This document shows, piece after piece, positions 35,609-43,517 of a stretch of 64,000 nt of DNA (position 1 is its first letter; every line of letters starts with the position of its first letter). Source of the DNA: Chitinophaga eiseniae (GTDB lineage: Bacteria > Bacteroidota > Bacteroidia > Chitinophagales > Chitinophagaceae); the NCBI RefSeq assembly GCF_900167135.1, contig NZ_FUWZ01000002.1:2072651-2136650 (forward strand). Direction: 5' to 3'. The position numbers and the translations under genes are program-made. A model generated the notes under the pieces. It made no database searches. It worked only from the letters and a program-made list of their open reading frames with translations, and was not told the origin of the DNA.

Positions 35609-35816
35609 TCCAAAGGATGCAAAAATGATTGTTCGCCCTGAACCCCAAAGTATCCCTTTCCGACAGTGCATCTCCCGTTTCCCCGGAGAAAGGAATATCT
35701 GGGAACGGCTGTAAATGGTGGTAGTAGCGGCTTACAGCCGGTGCGTGTAGTCATATAGGTTGACTGCTGCCATTTTGCCGGCTAAATAATTATTTTGTGA
35801 ATACACAGCATTGTCA

Positions 35817-36809
35817 ATGGATGACCTGATAATTCCACCACTTTATTGTCCATTCCGCCCTTTTATAAGTACGCACTTCCGGGCTGTCCGCAGGCATACG
35901 GATTCATGGATCGCCGGCTACAAGCTGCTTTCCGAAGATGAATATAAAAGGTATGACAAGGATAATTTTGCTGCGATGACCTGTCGGTTTTACGAAGGAA
36001 GTGCAGAACGGCTGGCTATTGCCAACGATCTCCTTACGTTGTTCTTCCGGCTCGATGATCTGGCGGACCATGCTGATAAAGGTGTTTCTGATTTTTTCCT
36101 GAGAGAGTTCCTGGTAGTGCTGCACGACGGTCATTACTACGGGGCCGTGCCTTTCTTCCGGGCGCTGGGAGATGTGTGGGAACGGCTGGTGAAGCACAGC
36201 GCTGTATCGTTGCAACAGCGGATTACGGCAGACATCCGGTCGCTGTTTAACGGTATTGCCTGGGAGCAGCGCAATGCAGCGGCGAGGCGCTGGCCTACAC
36301 TGGATGAATATTTCAAAATGCGTCCGGCTGCCGGCGGAGCTGCATTGGCGGGTACGCTGGTCCTGTTTGTAAGTAATATCAAACTGCCGGCTAAATTCCT
36401 TGACAGTAAGGAATTTATGGCCCTGAACACTTTATGCGGCCGTTTGGGTTGTGTGGGAAATGATATCCTCAGTGTAAAAAAAGAACTCGCCCACAACGAT
36501 TATCATAACCTGATCATGCTGATGCAGCAGATGTTCGGGTTTTCGCTGCAGGAAGCCATCAACCAGGCGGTGCGGCTGCATAACCAGCATATGGAGCTTT
36601 TTTCACGGATCATTGCGGGCGTTTCCCGGCGGGAGTGGGGCGCTGCGGTGCAGCAGTATATTGACGGATTGATTGGTATTGTCCGTGGTAATCTTGACTG
36701 GAGCCTGAATGACTCGGAGCGGTATGGCTATCAGGGCATTAATACCGACGGTTATGTGGTGGATGATATCGATGATATCCTGGAAAAATTAAATATCGGA
36801 GAGGGATAA
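35817..36809 (+). CDS. Class I terpene synthase
   Basis: A 330-residue all-helical protein with the two metal-binding motifs of bacterial sesqui- or diterpene cyclases. The acidic motif is FFRLDDLADHAD (Asp80, Asp81, Asp84), and the NSE triad is GNDILSVKKE (Asn215, Ser219, Glu223, with Lys222). A C-terminal RY pair occurs in SERYGY. These bind three Mg ions and diphosphate and ionise a prenyl diphosphate. The product cannot be predicted. No prenyl transferase or P450 gene is adjacent. ATG 35817 is used rather than the in-frame TTG at 35811. The protein is cytoplasmic. The 5' gap contains a small hairpin (GGCTGTAA...TTACAGCC, 35707-35739). Confidence 0.9.
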   Translation: MDDLIIPPLYCPFRPFISTHFRAVRRHTDSWIAGYKLLSEDEYKRYDKDNFAAMTCRFYEGSAERLAIANDLLTLFFRLDDLADHADKGVSDFFLREFLVVLHDGHYYGAVPFFRALGDVWERLVKHSAVSLQQRITADIRSLFNGIAWEQRNAAARRWPTLDEYFKMRPAAGGAALAGTLVLFVSNIKLPAKFLDSKEFMALNTLCGRLGCVGNDILSVKKELAHNDYHNLIMLMQQMFGFSLQEAINQAVRLHNQHMELFSRIIAGVSRREWGAAVQQYIDGLIGIVRGNLDWSLNDSERYGYQGINTDGYVVDDIDDILEKLNIGEG

Positions 36810-36872
36810 GCCGGCTCTTTACGTTGTTATGATAAAGGGTGTCGTTTTGTTTCTCTGTTATATCTTTATCAT

Positions 36873-37259
36873 ATGTCCGGTTACGTTACAAATCCTGCTT
36901 TGCTGAAAAAAATTTTATGGGCTGACTTTGCGCTGGGCTCCGGGACAGCTGTTATTGGTCTCGCTGCATATCCTGTATTGTCGCCTTTTCTGGGCCTGCC
37001 GGTGTCGGTGGTAGTGGTGGTGTCGGCGGTGACTTTGCTTTATGCGCTGGTTGCCTTGTGGCTGGCAACAAGGAATAGTCCTGCTGCAGGTTTGGTACGG
37101 CTGCTGATGTATGCCAATGCTTTCTGGACGCTGGTCAGCATCGGACTGTTGGTCCGCTGTATCACAGACGCTACTATTTTCGGTGCTATTTTCCTGGTGT
37201 TACAGGTGGTGGTGGTAGGAGAACTTGCACTGTTGGAAAAGCGATGTATCAGTAGATAG
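36873..37259 (+). CDS. Small integral membrane protein, unknown function
   Basis: A 128-residue protein with about four hydrophobic helices (residues about 19-40, 42-65, 75-97 and 100-122) and short loops. No motif, signal peptide or active residue is recognised. It follows the terpene synthase gene by 63 bases on the same strand and is followed by a strong terminator. A link to terpenoid handling is only suggested by position. The absence of charged residues within the helices fits a pure membrane protein. Confidence 0.75.
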   Translation: MSGYVTNPALLKKILWADFALGSGTAVIGLAAYPVLSPFLGLPVSVVVVVSAVTLLYALVALWLATRNSPAAGLVRLLMYANAFWTLVSIGLLVRCITDATIFGAIFLVLQVVVVGELALLEKRCISR

Positions 37260-37291
37260 CGGATAGAAAATCCACGGAGAAGGTATAAATG

Positions 37292-37317
37292 AAAAAACCG
37301 CGCCAGGCGCGGTTTTT
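37292..37317. terminator. Bidirectional terminator, membrane-protein gene / tRNA-Ala
   Basis: The inverted repeat AAAAAACCGCGCC (37292-37304) and GGCGCGGTTTTT (37306-37317) has A/T runs on both sides, so it can serve the plus-strand gene and the minus-strand tRNA. Confidence 0.88.
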
Positions 37318-37329
37318 AGATATTTTGGG

Positions 37330-37402
37330 TGGAGGATAGCGGGCTCGAACCGCTCACCTCAAACATGCCATGCTTGCGCTCTACCAGATGAGCTAATCCC
37401 CC
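37330..37402 (-). tRNA. tRNA-Ala (anticodon GGC)
   Basis: The minus strand gives the 7-bp acceptor stem GGGGGAT/ATCCTCC with a G-T pair, discriminator A, D-arm GCTC...GAGC, anticodon loop ATGGCAT (anticodon GGC) and T-loop TTCGAGC. CCA is not fully encoded. Confidence 0.95.
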
Positions 37403-37457
37403 ATATTTTCCCTTTCGGGAATGCAAAAATAGATAATTTTCTGAATCCGCCAACTTT

Positions 37458-37877
37458 TTACACAAAATCTTTAAAAATTCCTTCTACTGTTTCCTTCAGT
37501 TCCTTTAGGAGTAAGGGTTTGCGGAGTAATTTGATGACGAGCGGATTGGCGTTGGTACGGGTGATATCGCCGTAATCAAGCGAGGAGGATACCATTACAA
37601 TATGGCATTGCGACTTGATTTTCTGGGGGTAAGTATCGAACGCCTGCAGGAATTCGAAGCCATCCATTTCGGGCATCTGGATATCCAGCAGAATGATGGT
37701 CGGAGGAATTTTAGGCAGGGCGATATTGGACGATAAAAACTCCAGGGCTTTGTTGGCGTTGGCGAATGAAATCACCGTTCTGCTGATTTGTTGAAAGGTA
37801 ATCAACTTCTCATGCAGCAATAAATCAATCTCATTGTCATCTATCAATATGACGCGCAGGTCAGGTATCGAATTCAT
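37458..37877 (-). CDS. Single-domain response regulator, last gene of the acyltransferase/E1/kinase operon
   Basis: A 139-residue receiver starting MNSIPDLRVILIDDNEIDLL. The acceptor Asp is in IILLDIQMPEMDG, the Ser/Thr switch is IVMVSSS, and the Lys is in IKLLRKPLLL. The frame is open further upstream to 37901, but ATG 37877 gives a normal receiver start; even so it overlaps the end of the kinase gene by 17 bases, so the two are translationally coupled. It has no output domain and probably passes phosphate on. It ends five genes that are transcribed together. Confidence 0.88.
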   Translation of the reverse strand: MNSIPDLRVILIDDNEIDLLLHEKLITFQQISRTVISFANANKALEFLSSNIALPKIPPTIILLDIQMPEMDGFEFLQAFDTYPQKIKSQCHIVMVSSSLDYGDITRTNANPLVIKLLRKPLLLKELKETVEGIFKDFV

Positions 37878-38958
37878 TTCTGTTCGGGATGGTAATTTCA
37901 AATTGGGTGCCCTCGCCGTATTTGGACTCTACATTTATAGTGCCGCCAATTTTGCTGAGGGCTTCTTTTACGATATACAGGCCAATGCCACTTCCTGGCT
38001 TATTGTTGTTTTTGGAGCGAAAGAACATTTTAAAAATGTTGTTCAGATGCTCGCTCAGGATGCCGATACCGTTATCCCGGATGCAAATGGTAGCTTTATG
38101 CGGTTCCGCTTTTACCGACAAATTGACCATCGGTTCTGGTTCTTCCGGTTTTTGGTACTTAACAGCGTTGGAAATCAGATTGTTTAAAATAACGCTGATC
38201 CGGAACGTATCGCCCCGGAATTCGGCTACCTGGTCTACATGGGTATGAAAGCGGATGGCCGTGTTCTGTGGCTGAAAAGCGGTGATGCAATCGTTCAGCA
38301 GGTTGTTGAAGTCGATCTTTTCATATTCTACTTCCAGCCGGGAATTACGGTAATATTCGATAATTTTCTGGATAAATCCATCCAGCTTCAGCACACAGGA
38401 TTCCACCATGTTCATATAGCCGTTGGGATCTACCACGGAATTGTCGAGCCGCGAGAGGTTAATAATGCCCAATACAGACATCAGCGGGGAGCGAAGGTCA
38501 TGCGAAGTGGAATAGATAAAGCGGTTAAGCTCATCATTGGTTTTTTCCAGTTCCACGATTTTTTCCTTGAGCTGCTTGCGGGTAGAATAGATCTCATAGG
38601 CGTTGTTGATCGTTCTGTGCAGCTCATGCTCGTCCCAGGGCTTCTTGATATAGGAAAAGATGTGCCCCTTGTTAATGGCATCAATGATATCTTCCACATC
38701 GGTATAACCGGTCAGCAAAATGCGCATTGGGTCCGGAAGGGTGTCTTTTATTTCGTTAAAAAACTCCACCCCGGTAGAAACAGGCATTTTCTGGTCCGCT
38801 ATGATGATATGGACCATAATCTCCTTCAGCAGCTGTTTGCCTTCCTGTGCAGAGTTAGCGGTATAAATCTCATAACTTCTGCGAAAGCTGGCCTTGAAGG
38901 CGTTCAGATTATGGATCTCATCATCGATATATAATATTCTAATGCGGTTTTCTTTCAT
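37861..38958 (-). CDS. Receiver-histidine kinase (soluble)
   Basis: A 365-residue protein. The N-terminal receiver (1-120) has LYIDDEIHNL, the acceptor Asp in IIIADQKMPVSTG, LLTGYTD and KKPWDEHE; this resembles the receivers of RpfG-like proteins. A coiled segment leads to HisKA with His153 in STSHDLRSPLMSV and an HATPase domain with ILNNLISNAVKYQK, DNGIGI and GSGIGLYIVKEAL. No membrane segment. It starts 15 bases after the 7TMR-DISM kinase gene and could be phosphorylated by it. The layout suggests a relay within the operon. Confidence 0.9.
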   Translation of the reverse strand: MKENRIRILYIDDEIHNLNAFKASFRRSYEIYTANSAQEGKQLLKEIMVHIIIADQKMPVSTGVEFFNEIKDTLPDPMRILLTGYTDVEDIIDAINKGHIFSYIKKPWDEHELHRTINNAYEIYSTRKQLKEKIVELEKTNDELNRFIYSTSHDLRSPLMSVLGIINLSRLDNSVVDPNGYMNMVESCVLKLDGFIQKIIEYYRNSRLEVEYEKIDFNNLLNDCITAFQPQNTAIRFHTHVDQVAEFRGDTFRISVILNNLISNAVKYQKPEEPEPMVNLSVKAEPHKATICIRDNGIGILSEHLNNIFKMFFRSKNNNKPGSGIGLYIVKEALSKIGGTINVESKYGEGTQFEITIPNRNEFDT

Positions 38959-38973
38959 TAAAGGGTCTTATGG

Positions 38974-41148
38974 TTAAGATTGATGATTCGTGATGTTGAG
39001 AGGTAAATATATAATAAATTCCGCTCCTTCCCCGGGGGTGGAATTTACGATGATTTTACCCCTGTGTTTCTCTATGATGCTGAATACGATAGAAAGTCCG
39101 AGCCCTGTACCTTCCCCCACATCCTTGGTGGTGAAGAAAGGGTCGAATATCTTCTGCTGCACCTCTTCCGACATGCCGATACCGGTATCCTTAATCCGGA
39201 TAATGACGGTCTGGTCTTCCTGCCGGGTGCTGATGGTAATGGATTCATCGTGATGCTCTTTTTTGCTTTTGATCGCATTCAGGGCATTGGAGAAGATATT
39301 CATGAACACCTGATTGATCTTGCCGGCGTAACATTCCACTTTAGGCAGTTCCGCGTAGTTTTTGATGATGTTCACATTCGGCGGAATAGCGTTGCGTAGC
39401 AGTACCAGCGTGGAATCCAGCCCTTCGTGAATGTCGATGGACTTCACATCGCTTTCATCCAGGCGGCTGAAGGTACGCAGCCCTTTTACGATCTCAGCAG
39501 TACGGGCGGCGCCGTCTTCGATGCCTTTGATCAGGGAGGAGATTTCTTCATGGATATAGTCGATATCGATTTCCCGCTTAAATTGTTCGATAGACTTTAG
39601 TTCGCTCTGTATGTCGGCTTTGCCGGCCAGCCCGTCGTATCGGTTGAGCAGGTCCTGGAGGTCTGCAATGTCCAGTTTCAGCGGTTTGATATTGGAGGTG
39701 ACGAAGTTGATCGGGTTATTGATCTCATGGGCAATACCGGCGGTGAGCTGACCGAGGGACGCCATTTTTTCCTTTTCCACCAGCCGCGTCTGGGTGTCTT
39801 TCAGGTTGGTGAGCGCCACGTTCAGGTCCCGGTTACTGTTTTGCAGTTCTTCGGTGCGTTCCTGTACTTTGGCTTCCAGTATAATATTTTGTTCTCTTAC
39901 CAGTTGTTCGTTTTCTTTGGAGATCTCGAGGGCGATGGCCTGTGAGGCTTCCTTTTCTGCTTTAAAAGTGTTGATCTTGTCGGCCAGGGCAAAAGACAGC
40001 AGGATGACCTCTATCGCCGACCCTATCACAATAATGTGGCTGGTAAAGATATTATAGGGGATGATACCCACGTCTTTCAGTACAAAACAGATGATGGCCA
40101 GGATAAATACTGTCCATGCCAGTACGAATATTTTAGCGGTGCGGGAGTGTTTTACCGCTTGCATGATGGCGAACAGTAGGATGAAGCTCACACCGGTAAT
40201 GGCGAGGAAGTCGATCAGCGCGTAGGCGATCGAGAAATATCCCAGCAGTGATAAAACGATGGTACTGGAATAAACAATCACAAAGAGGGTCATGATCCGG
40301 TAAGCCCAGGGAGCTTTTTCCCGTACATGGAGGAAGCTCTGTACAAACAACAGCACGGAAATGCCGGAGAGGGCCCCGCCCCAGAGTACAGCCTGTTCGG
40401 TAATATACAGGTTTTCATGCCAGAATAAGCGGTACCCGAAGCCATGAAGGCAGATTTGGGCCAGCCCTACGCAGGCGATATAGATGATATAATAGAAATA
40501 GCTCCAGTCTCTTACAGAAAAGAAAATAAAGGTATTGTAGAAGATCATCACGAGGATGATGCCGATGTAGATAGACAACAGCAGGTCGTCGTTGTACAGC
40601 TTACTGTATATCTCCCGGGAGGTCCCGATATAGATCGGTACCAGGATGGTCTCCCGGCTTTGTATGCGCACGTAGAAGGTTTGGGCGGTGCCGTTAGGAA
40701 TGCTGATGTTGTACACGAAATTCTGATGAACGACCGGTCTCTTTTTAAAAGGCCGTAGCTCGCCGCCGGGAATCACTTCATAGCGGTTGTCCGGCCCGGG
40801 GTAGTAGAGGTCTATCAGGTCCAGGATGGGATAAGTGATATTAAACATCAGCTCGGGCTGCTGCGTATTGTTTTTGACCGTAAAGCGCAGCCAGATGGCG
40901 TCTTGGGTGAGACCGAAATTAGGGATCTGTTTCTGCAGCTTCTGGAAGCCGGAGGAATGCTCCACTTCAGCAAAAGAGAGATGGCCGGCCGGGTCCAGCA
41001 GGTATTCCAGCTGACCGTATTCGGCCAGTTGGACCGGGTAGTTGGGGGAGATGTTAATCGTATCTGCCCAGGCGGGTATACATCGGACTGTTACTAACAG
41101 CAACAGACATACGAACCTGTAAAATGCCGGTCTGATCAGAAGTCGCAT
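38974..41148 (-). CDS. 7TMR-DISM sensor histidine kinase
   Basis: A 724-residue membrane kinase. After a signal peptide (1-28, ending PAWA) comes a periplasmic 7TMR-DISMED2-like domain (about 35-180), with WLRFTVKNNTQQPELMFNI and FYVRIQSRETILVPIYIG. Seven membrane helices follow (about 188-395), then a coiled coil (about 400-460). HisKA has the acceptor His474 in AGIAHEINNPINF, and HATPase shows QVFMNIFSNALNAI, DTGIGM and GTGLGLSIVFSI. The extracellular domain type is thought to bind carbohydrates or other small ligands. It lies 13 bases downstream of the E1-like gene, so the likely source of its ligand is encoded alongside it; this is inference. Confidence 0.93.
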   Translation of the reverse strand: MRLLIRPAFYRFVCLLLLVTVRCIPAWADTINISPNYPVQLAEYGQLEYLLDPAGHLSFAEVEHSSGFQKLQKQIPNFGLTQDAIWLRFTVKNNTQQPELMFNITYPILDLIDLYYPGPDNRYEVIPGGELRPFKKRPVVHQNFVYNISIPNGTAQTFYVRIQSRETILVPIYIGTSREIYSKLYNDDLLLSIYIGIILVMIFYNTFIFFSVRDWSYFYYIIYIACVGLAQICLHGFGYRLFWHENLYITEQAVLWGGALSGISVLLFVQSFLHVREKAPWAYRIMTLFVIVYSSTIVLSLLGYFSIAYALIDFLAITGVSFILLFAIMQAVKHSRTAKIFVLAWTVFILAIICFVLKDVGIIPYNIFTSHIIVIGSAIEVILLSFALADKINTFKAEKEASQAIALEISKENEQLVREQNIILEAKVQERTEELQNSNRDLNVALTNLKDTQTRLVEKEKMASLGQLTAGIAHEINNPINFVTSNIKPLKLDIADLQDLLNRYDGLAGKADIQSELKSIEQFKREIDIDYIHEEISSLIKGIEDGAARTAEIVKGLRTFSRLDESDVKSIDIHEGLDSTLVLLRNAIPPNVNIIKNYAELPKVECYAGKINQVFMNIFSNALNAIKSKKEHHDESITISTRQEDQTVIIRIKDTGIGMSEEVQQKIFDPFFTTKDVGEGTGLGLSIVFSIIEKHRGKIIVNSTPGEGAEFIIYLPLNITNHQS

Positions 41149-41161
41149 GGCTTTTTTCGGA

Positions 41162-42280
41162 TCATTTATCGTGATTAAAAATCTGTTCCAGGTCTACGTA
41201 GTAACGGCCGGAGGCTATTGCGCTGTTCAGCCCCACTTCCCGGCACACATGGGCGATAGCGGCGCCTCCCAGCATCACGGCCGAAGCCAGTTGGGGCCAC
41301 GTGGTAATAGTTTTACCGATCTCCGCGAGGGAGGCTTGCATTTTGGTTGACATGGCATTGAAATTAACGATACGGTCTACCAGTTGCATCCTTTCCGTTC
41401 CCTGCATGTTTCTGATCTGGGCGGCGGTGATATCTTCCGGTATACGTCCATGCAATATAGGTAAATCATGCTGGAGATCAAACCGCTCTACATCTATCAT
41501 GCCCCGGTCGCTGGTGTCCATTACCACCGGTATGTGCATGGCCCTGGCACGCTGGCGGGCCAGTACCTTGATATCCAGGCCGTCACATTCTTCCACCAGG
41601 ATGTCCAGCGGGCCCCCGTCGGTCAGAAAAGCGTCAATATTATCTTCAGAAATACCATTATCATAACAGCGGACCTGCAGAAAAGGATCGATTTCTGCAA
41701 TTTCCCGGGCGACCAAAACGGTTTTCAGGATGCCCACATGGTGAACGCCTGTCCGGATGCGGTTCATATTGCTGAGATCGAGCTTGTCAAAGTCGGCTAT
41801 ACGAAGTTCTCCGCACAGCCTTTCTATGGCGAGTGCCAGGGCTACGGACTGTCCTACGGAGAGGCCGATGACGCCTATTCTTTTGGTTTGGAGGATTTTC
41901 CGCTCTTCCTCCGTGATTTTATGCTGATTGCGGCTGGTGCGCAGCTGTATAAATTCGGCTTCGTCGAGTATATGTACTACGCGCCCGGACCAGGGATAAT
42001 ACACCCATACGCCATAAGCTGCCGGTGGCGTGTTGCCCAGGTGGGCGGCTACTTTTTCGGCAATGGCTGATTCAGATAATCTTTCTGTTGGATGCTGAAG
42101 GCGGATAAGCTCCGCCAGCTGAGGCTGTATTTCGTCGAAGACCCGGATACCGGGCTGTTGGGCTATTAGCTGGGTAAGGGCTTCCAACTGGGCGGGGTCC
42201 TGTAACCTGAAAAACCTTACTTCCCGTTCTGCTGATTGTTGTTGGCTCGTTGCTATGGCATCTACTAGTACGTTGTTCAT
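41162..42280 (-). CDS. E1/ThiF-like adenylyltransferase-fold protein (Rv1355c-like, no nitroreductase domain)
   Basis: A 372-residue protein. The N-terminal 115 residues are not assigned. Residues about 130-370 are a ThiF/E1 Rossmann fold: RIGVIGLSVGQS (134-145) in the nucleotide-binding loop and DFDKLDLSNMNR (163-174) as the ribose and Arg motif. The classical GxGxxG is altered to GLSVGQ. No CxxC zinc pairs or obvious catalytic Cys motif is present. E1-like proteins activate carboxylates by adenylation. In the Rv1355c-type family a nitroreductase domain usually follows; none is fused here. It starts 17 bases after the acyltransferase gene stop. The substrate is unknown. Confidence 0.75.
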   Translation of the reverse strand: MNNVLVDAIATSQQQSAEREVRFFRLQDPAQLEALTQLIAQQPGIRVFDEIQPQLAELIRLQHPTERLSESAIAEKVAAHLGNTPPAAYGVWVYYPWSGRVVHILDEAEFIQLRTSRNQHKITEEERKILQTKRIGVIGLSVGQSVALALAIERLCGELRIADFDKLDLSNMNRIRTGVHHVGILKTVLVAREIAEIDPFLQVRCYDNGISEDNIDAFLTDGGPLDILVEECDGLDIKVLARQRARAMHIPVVMDTSDRGMIDVERFDLQHDLPILHGRIPEDITAAQIRNMQGTERMQLVDRIVNFNAMSTKMQASLAEIGKTITTWPQLASAVMLGGAAIAHVCREVGLNSAIASGRYYVDLEQIFNHDK

Positions 42281-42297
42281 TGTTAAGTTATTTATTG

Positions 42298-43020
42298 CTA
42301 CCGGGATAGCGGCAGGTCGCTCGTGGCTGCCGACATGATCCTCAGATCATAGTCGACCTGCATCTCTCCCTTGGGCCCTTTTTCTACAATCGTTTGCACC
42401 GGATTGTTGCGTAAACTCATCATTCTTTCCCGGTCTTCCGGGTGAGCGCTCTTCAGTTCCAGGGGGTCGTTCAGTATGAGCGCAGTGGCGATCAGGTCTT
42501 CCTTGGGGTAATAGAAGGTGCCCTGGTTGCCGATATTGGTCATAATCTGATACCCGGTACGAATACTGTTACGGAAAGTAGTCTGTGCGCAAAAACCCAG
42601 AAAAGTGGTGACGGGCAACTGGTTCAACACGGCGTTCACCACCCTGAAAAGGACAATGCTGCCAATTCCCCAGCCGGCTACCTCCCTGGAATTCCACAGG
42701 CCGCAGAATTCCCCCGTGCCGCCCGTTGCGGCCAGCTCCTTTACAATATCGTATATCCTGGGGTCCATACTGTTGATGGCACTTTCAATGGGCAGCGGAA
42801 CGCTTCCGCCGGCGAGTTGTATCCGGCAGCCCCCATACGTTTTGGTATAGTCGTCATTGCTCACGGTAATAATGTAAGTATAAGGTTCGTACATCCAATC
42901 CACATTGGCAGAAGTAACTTTCGTGACACCATATGCTTCCAGCACTTTCCGATGTCCTGCAATATATTGCAAACATTCTTCGGGATATTCGATTGCCTTG
43001 AATACTCTTACCTTGAGCAT
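42298..43020 (-). CDS. Putative GNAT-fold N-acyltransferase (LuxI/FeeM-like)
   Basis: A 240-residue protein without signal peptide. The pattern YGGCRIQLAGGSVPLPIE (about 62-79) resembles the GxxRL...LPxE stretch of acyl-homoserine lactone and N-acyl amino acid synthases. The following GTGEFCGLWNSREVAGWGIG (about 101-120) resembles their ExSRLxVxxxxRGxGxG helix, with Glu104 as the key acidic residue. Similarity is partial and by eye, so the fold call is moderate. It is first in the operon with the E1-like gene and three signalling genes. It may acylate an amino acid or an amine. The 163-base gap upstream holds no clear TAnnTTTG promoter. Confidence 0.6.
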   Translation of the reverse strand: MLKVRVFKAIEYPEECLQYIAGHRKVLEAYGVTKVTSANVDWMYEPYTYIITVSNDDYTKTYGGCRIQLAGGSVPLPIESAINSMDPRIYDIVKELAATGGTGEFCGLWNSREVAGWGIGSIVLFRVVNAVLNQLPVTTFLGFCAQTTFRNSIRTGYQIMTNIGNQGTFYYPKEDLIATALILNDPLELKSAHPEDRERMMSLRNNPVQTIVEKGPKGEMQVDYDLRIMSAATSDLPLSR

Positions 43021-43183
43021 GTATGGGAATGCTTTTAATTTTTTTTTAGTTTAGTTAGCCAGGGTCGGGTGGCCCTTAAAAAAATATTCGGTGTTTATAT
43101 AAGCATTACGTCAGCAAAAAAGCTACCGCTTTTTCACTACGCTGTTACAATGGCGGGTGTAAGCAGCATAGTATCGTTGGCCA

Positions 43184-43432
43184 TTATAGCAGGGATTGCA
43201 TCTCCATCTCGCAGTTAGCTTCTCCCGGGATAAATAGTTCCATTTGTTGAAAAAGATTAAAAAGCTCTACATCTTCACATGAAGGTAATGGTAAAATAGT
43301 ATTATTTCCATAATAATCCATAAAGAAAGTCCCGTTTTTTGAATAAATGCTAAACACGTCCGATGTCGGGTACTGGTATTCAATAGTATAAGTATTTGTA
43401 AATATTTTAAGGATGCTAAGTGCCACTTTCAT
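43184..43432 (-). CDS. Small ORF of unknown function, AT-rich
   Basis: An 82-residue frame starting MKVALSILKIFTNTYTIEYQ and containing FSIYSKNGTFFMDYYGNN and a Cys-containing tail. It is open further upstream to 43507, where the first codon is TTG and only 10 bases separate it from the divergent superoxide dismutase gene; that start would leave no promoter space. The ATG at 43432 is more plausible. Its base composition is more AT-rich than its neighbours. No domain, signal peptide or ribosome-binding site is clear. It could be a real short gene acquired recently or chance. Confidence 0.35.
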   Translation of the reverse strand: MKVALSILKIFTNTYTIEYQYPTSDVFSIYSKNGTFFMDYYGNNTILPLPSCEDVELFNLFQQMELFIPGEANCEMEMQSLL

Positions 43433-43517
43433 TGGTGTAAATTTTGCTGCATTGAATCCCTTTACAGTTAGATTTGTACTTGTGTTATTTCTATAAACAA
43501 ATTTCAATTATTTTAAT

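Noticed and set aside
41162..43020. Ubiquitin-like conjugation or CBASS-type defence reading of the E1-like gene
   Set aside because: No ubiquitin-like protein, E2, JAB peptidase, cyclase or effector gene is present; the neighbours are kinases and an acyltransferase.
43433..43507. Upstream extension of the small ORF to a TTG at 43507
   Set aside because: It leaves only 10 bases to the divergent SOD start and begins with a weak start codon.
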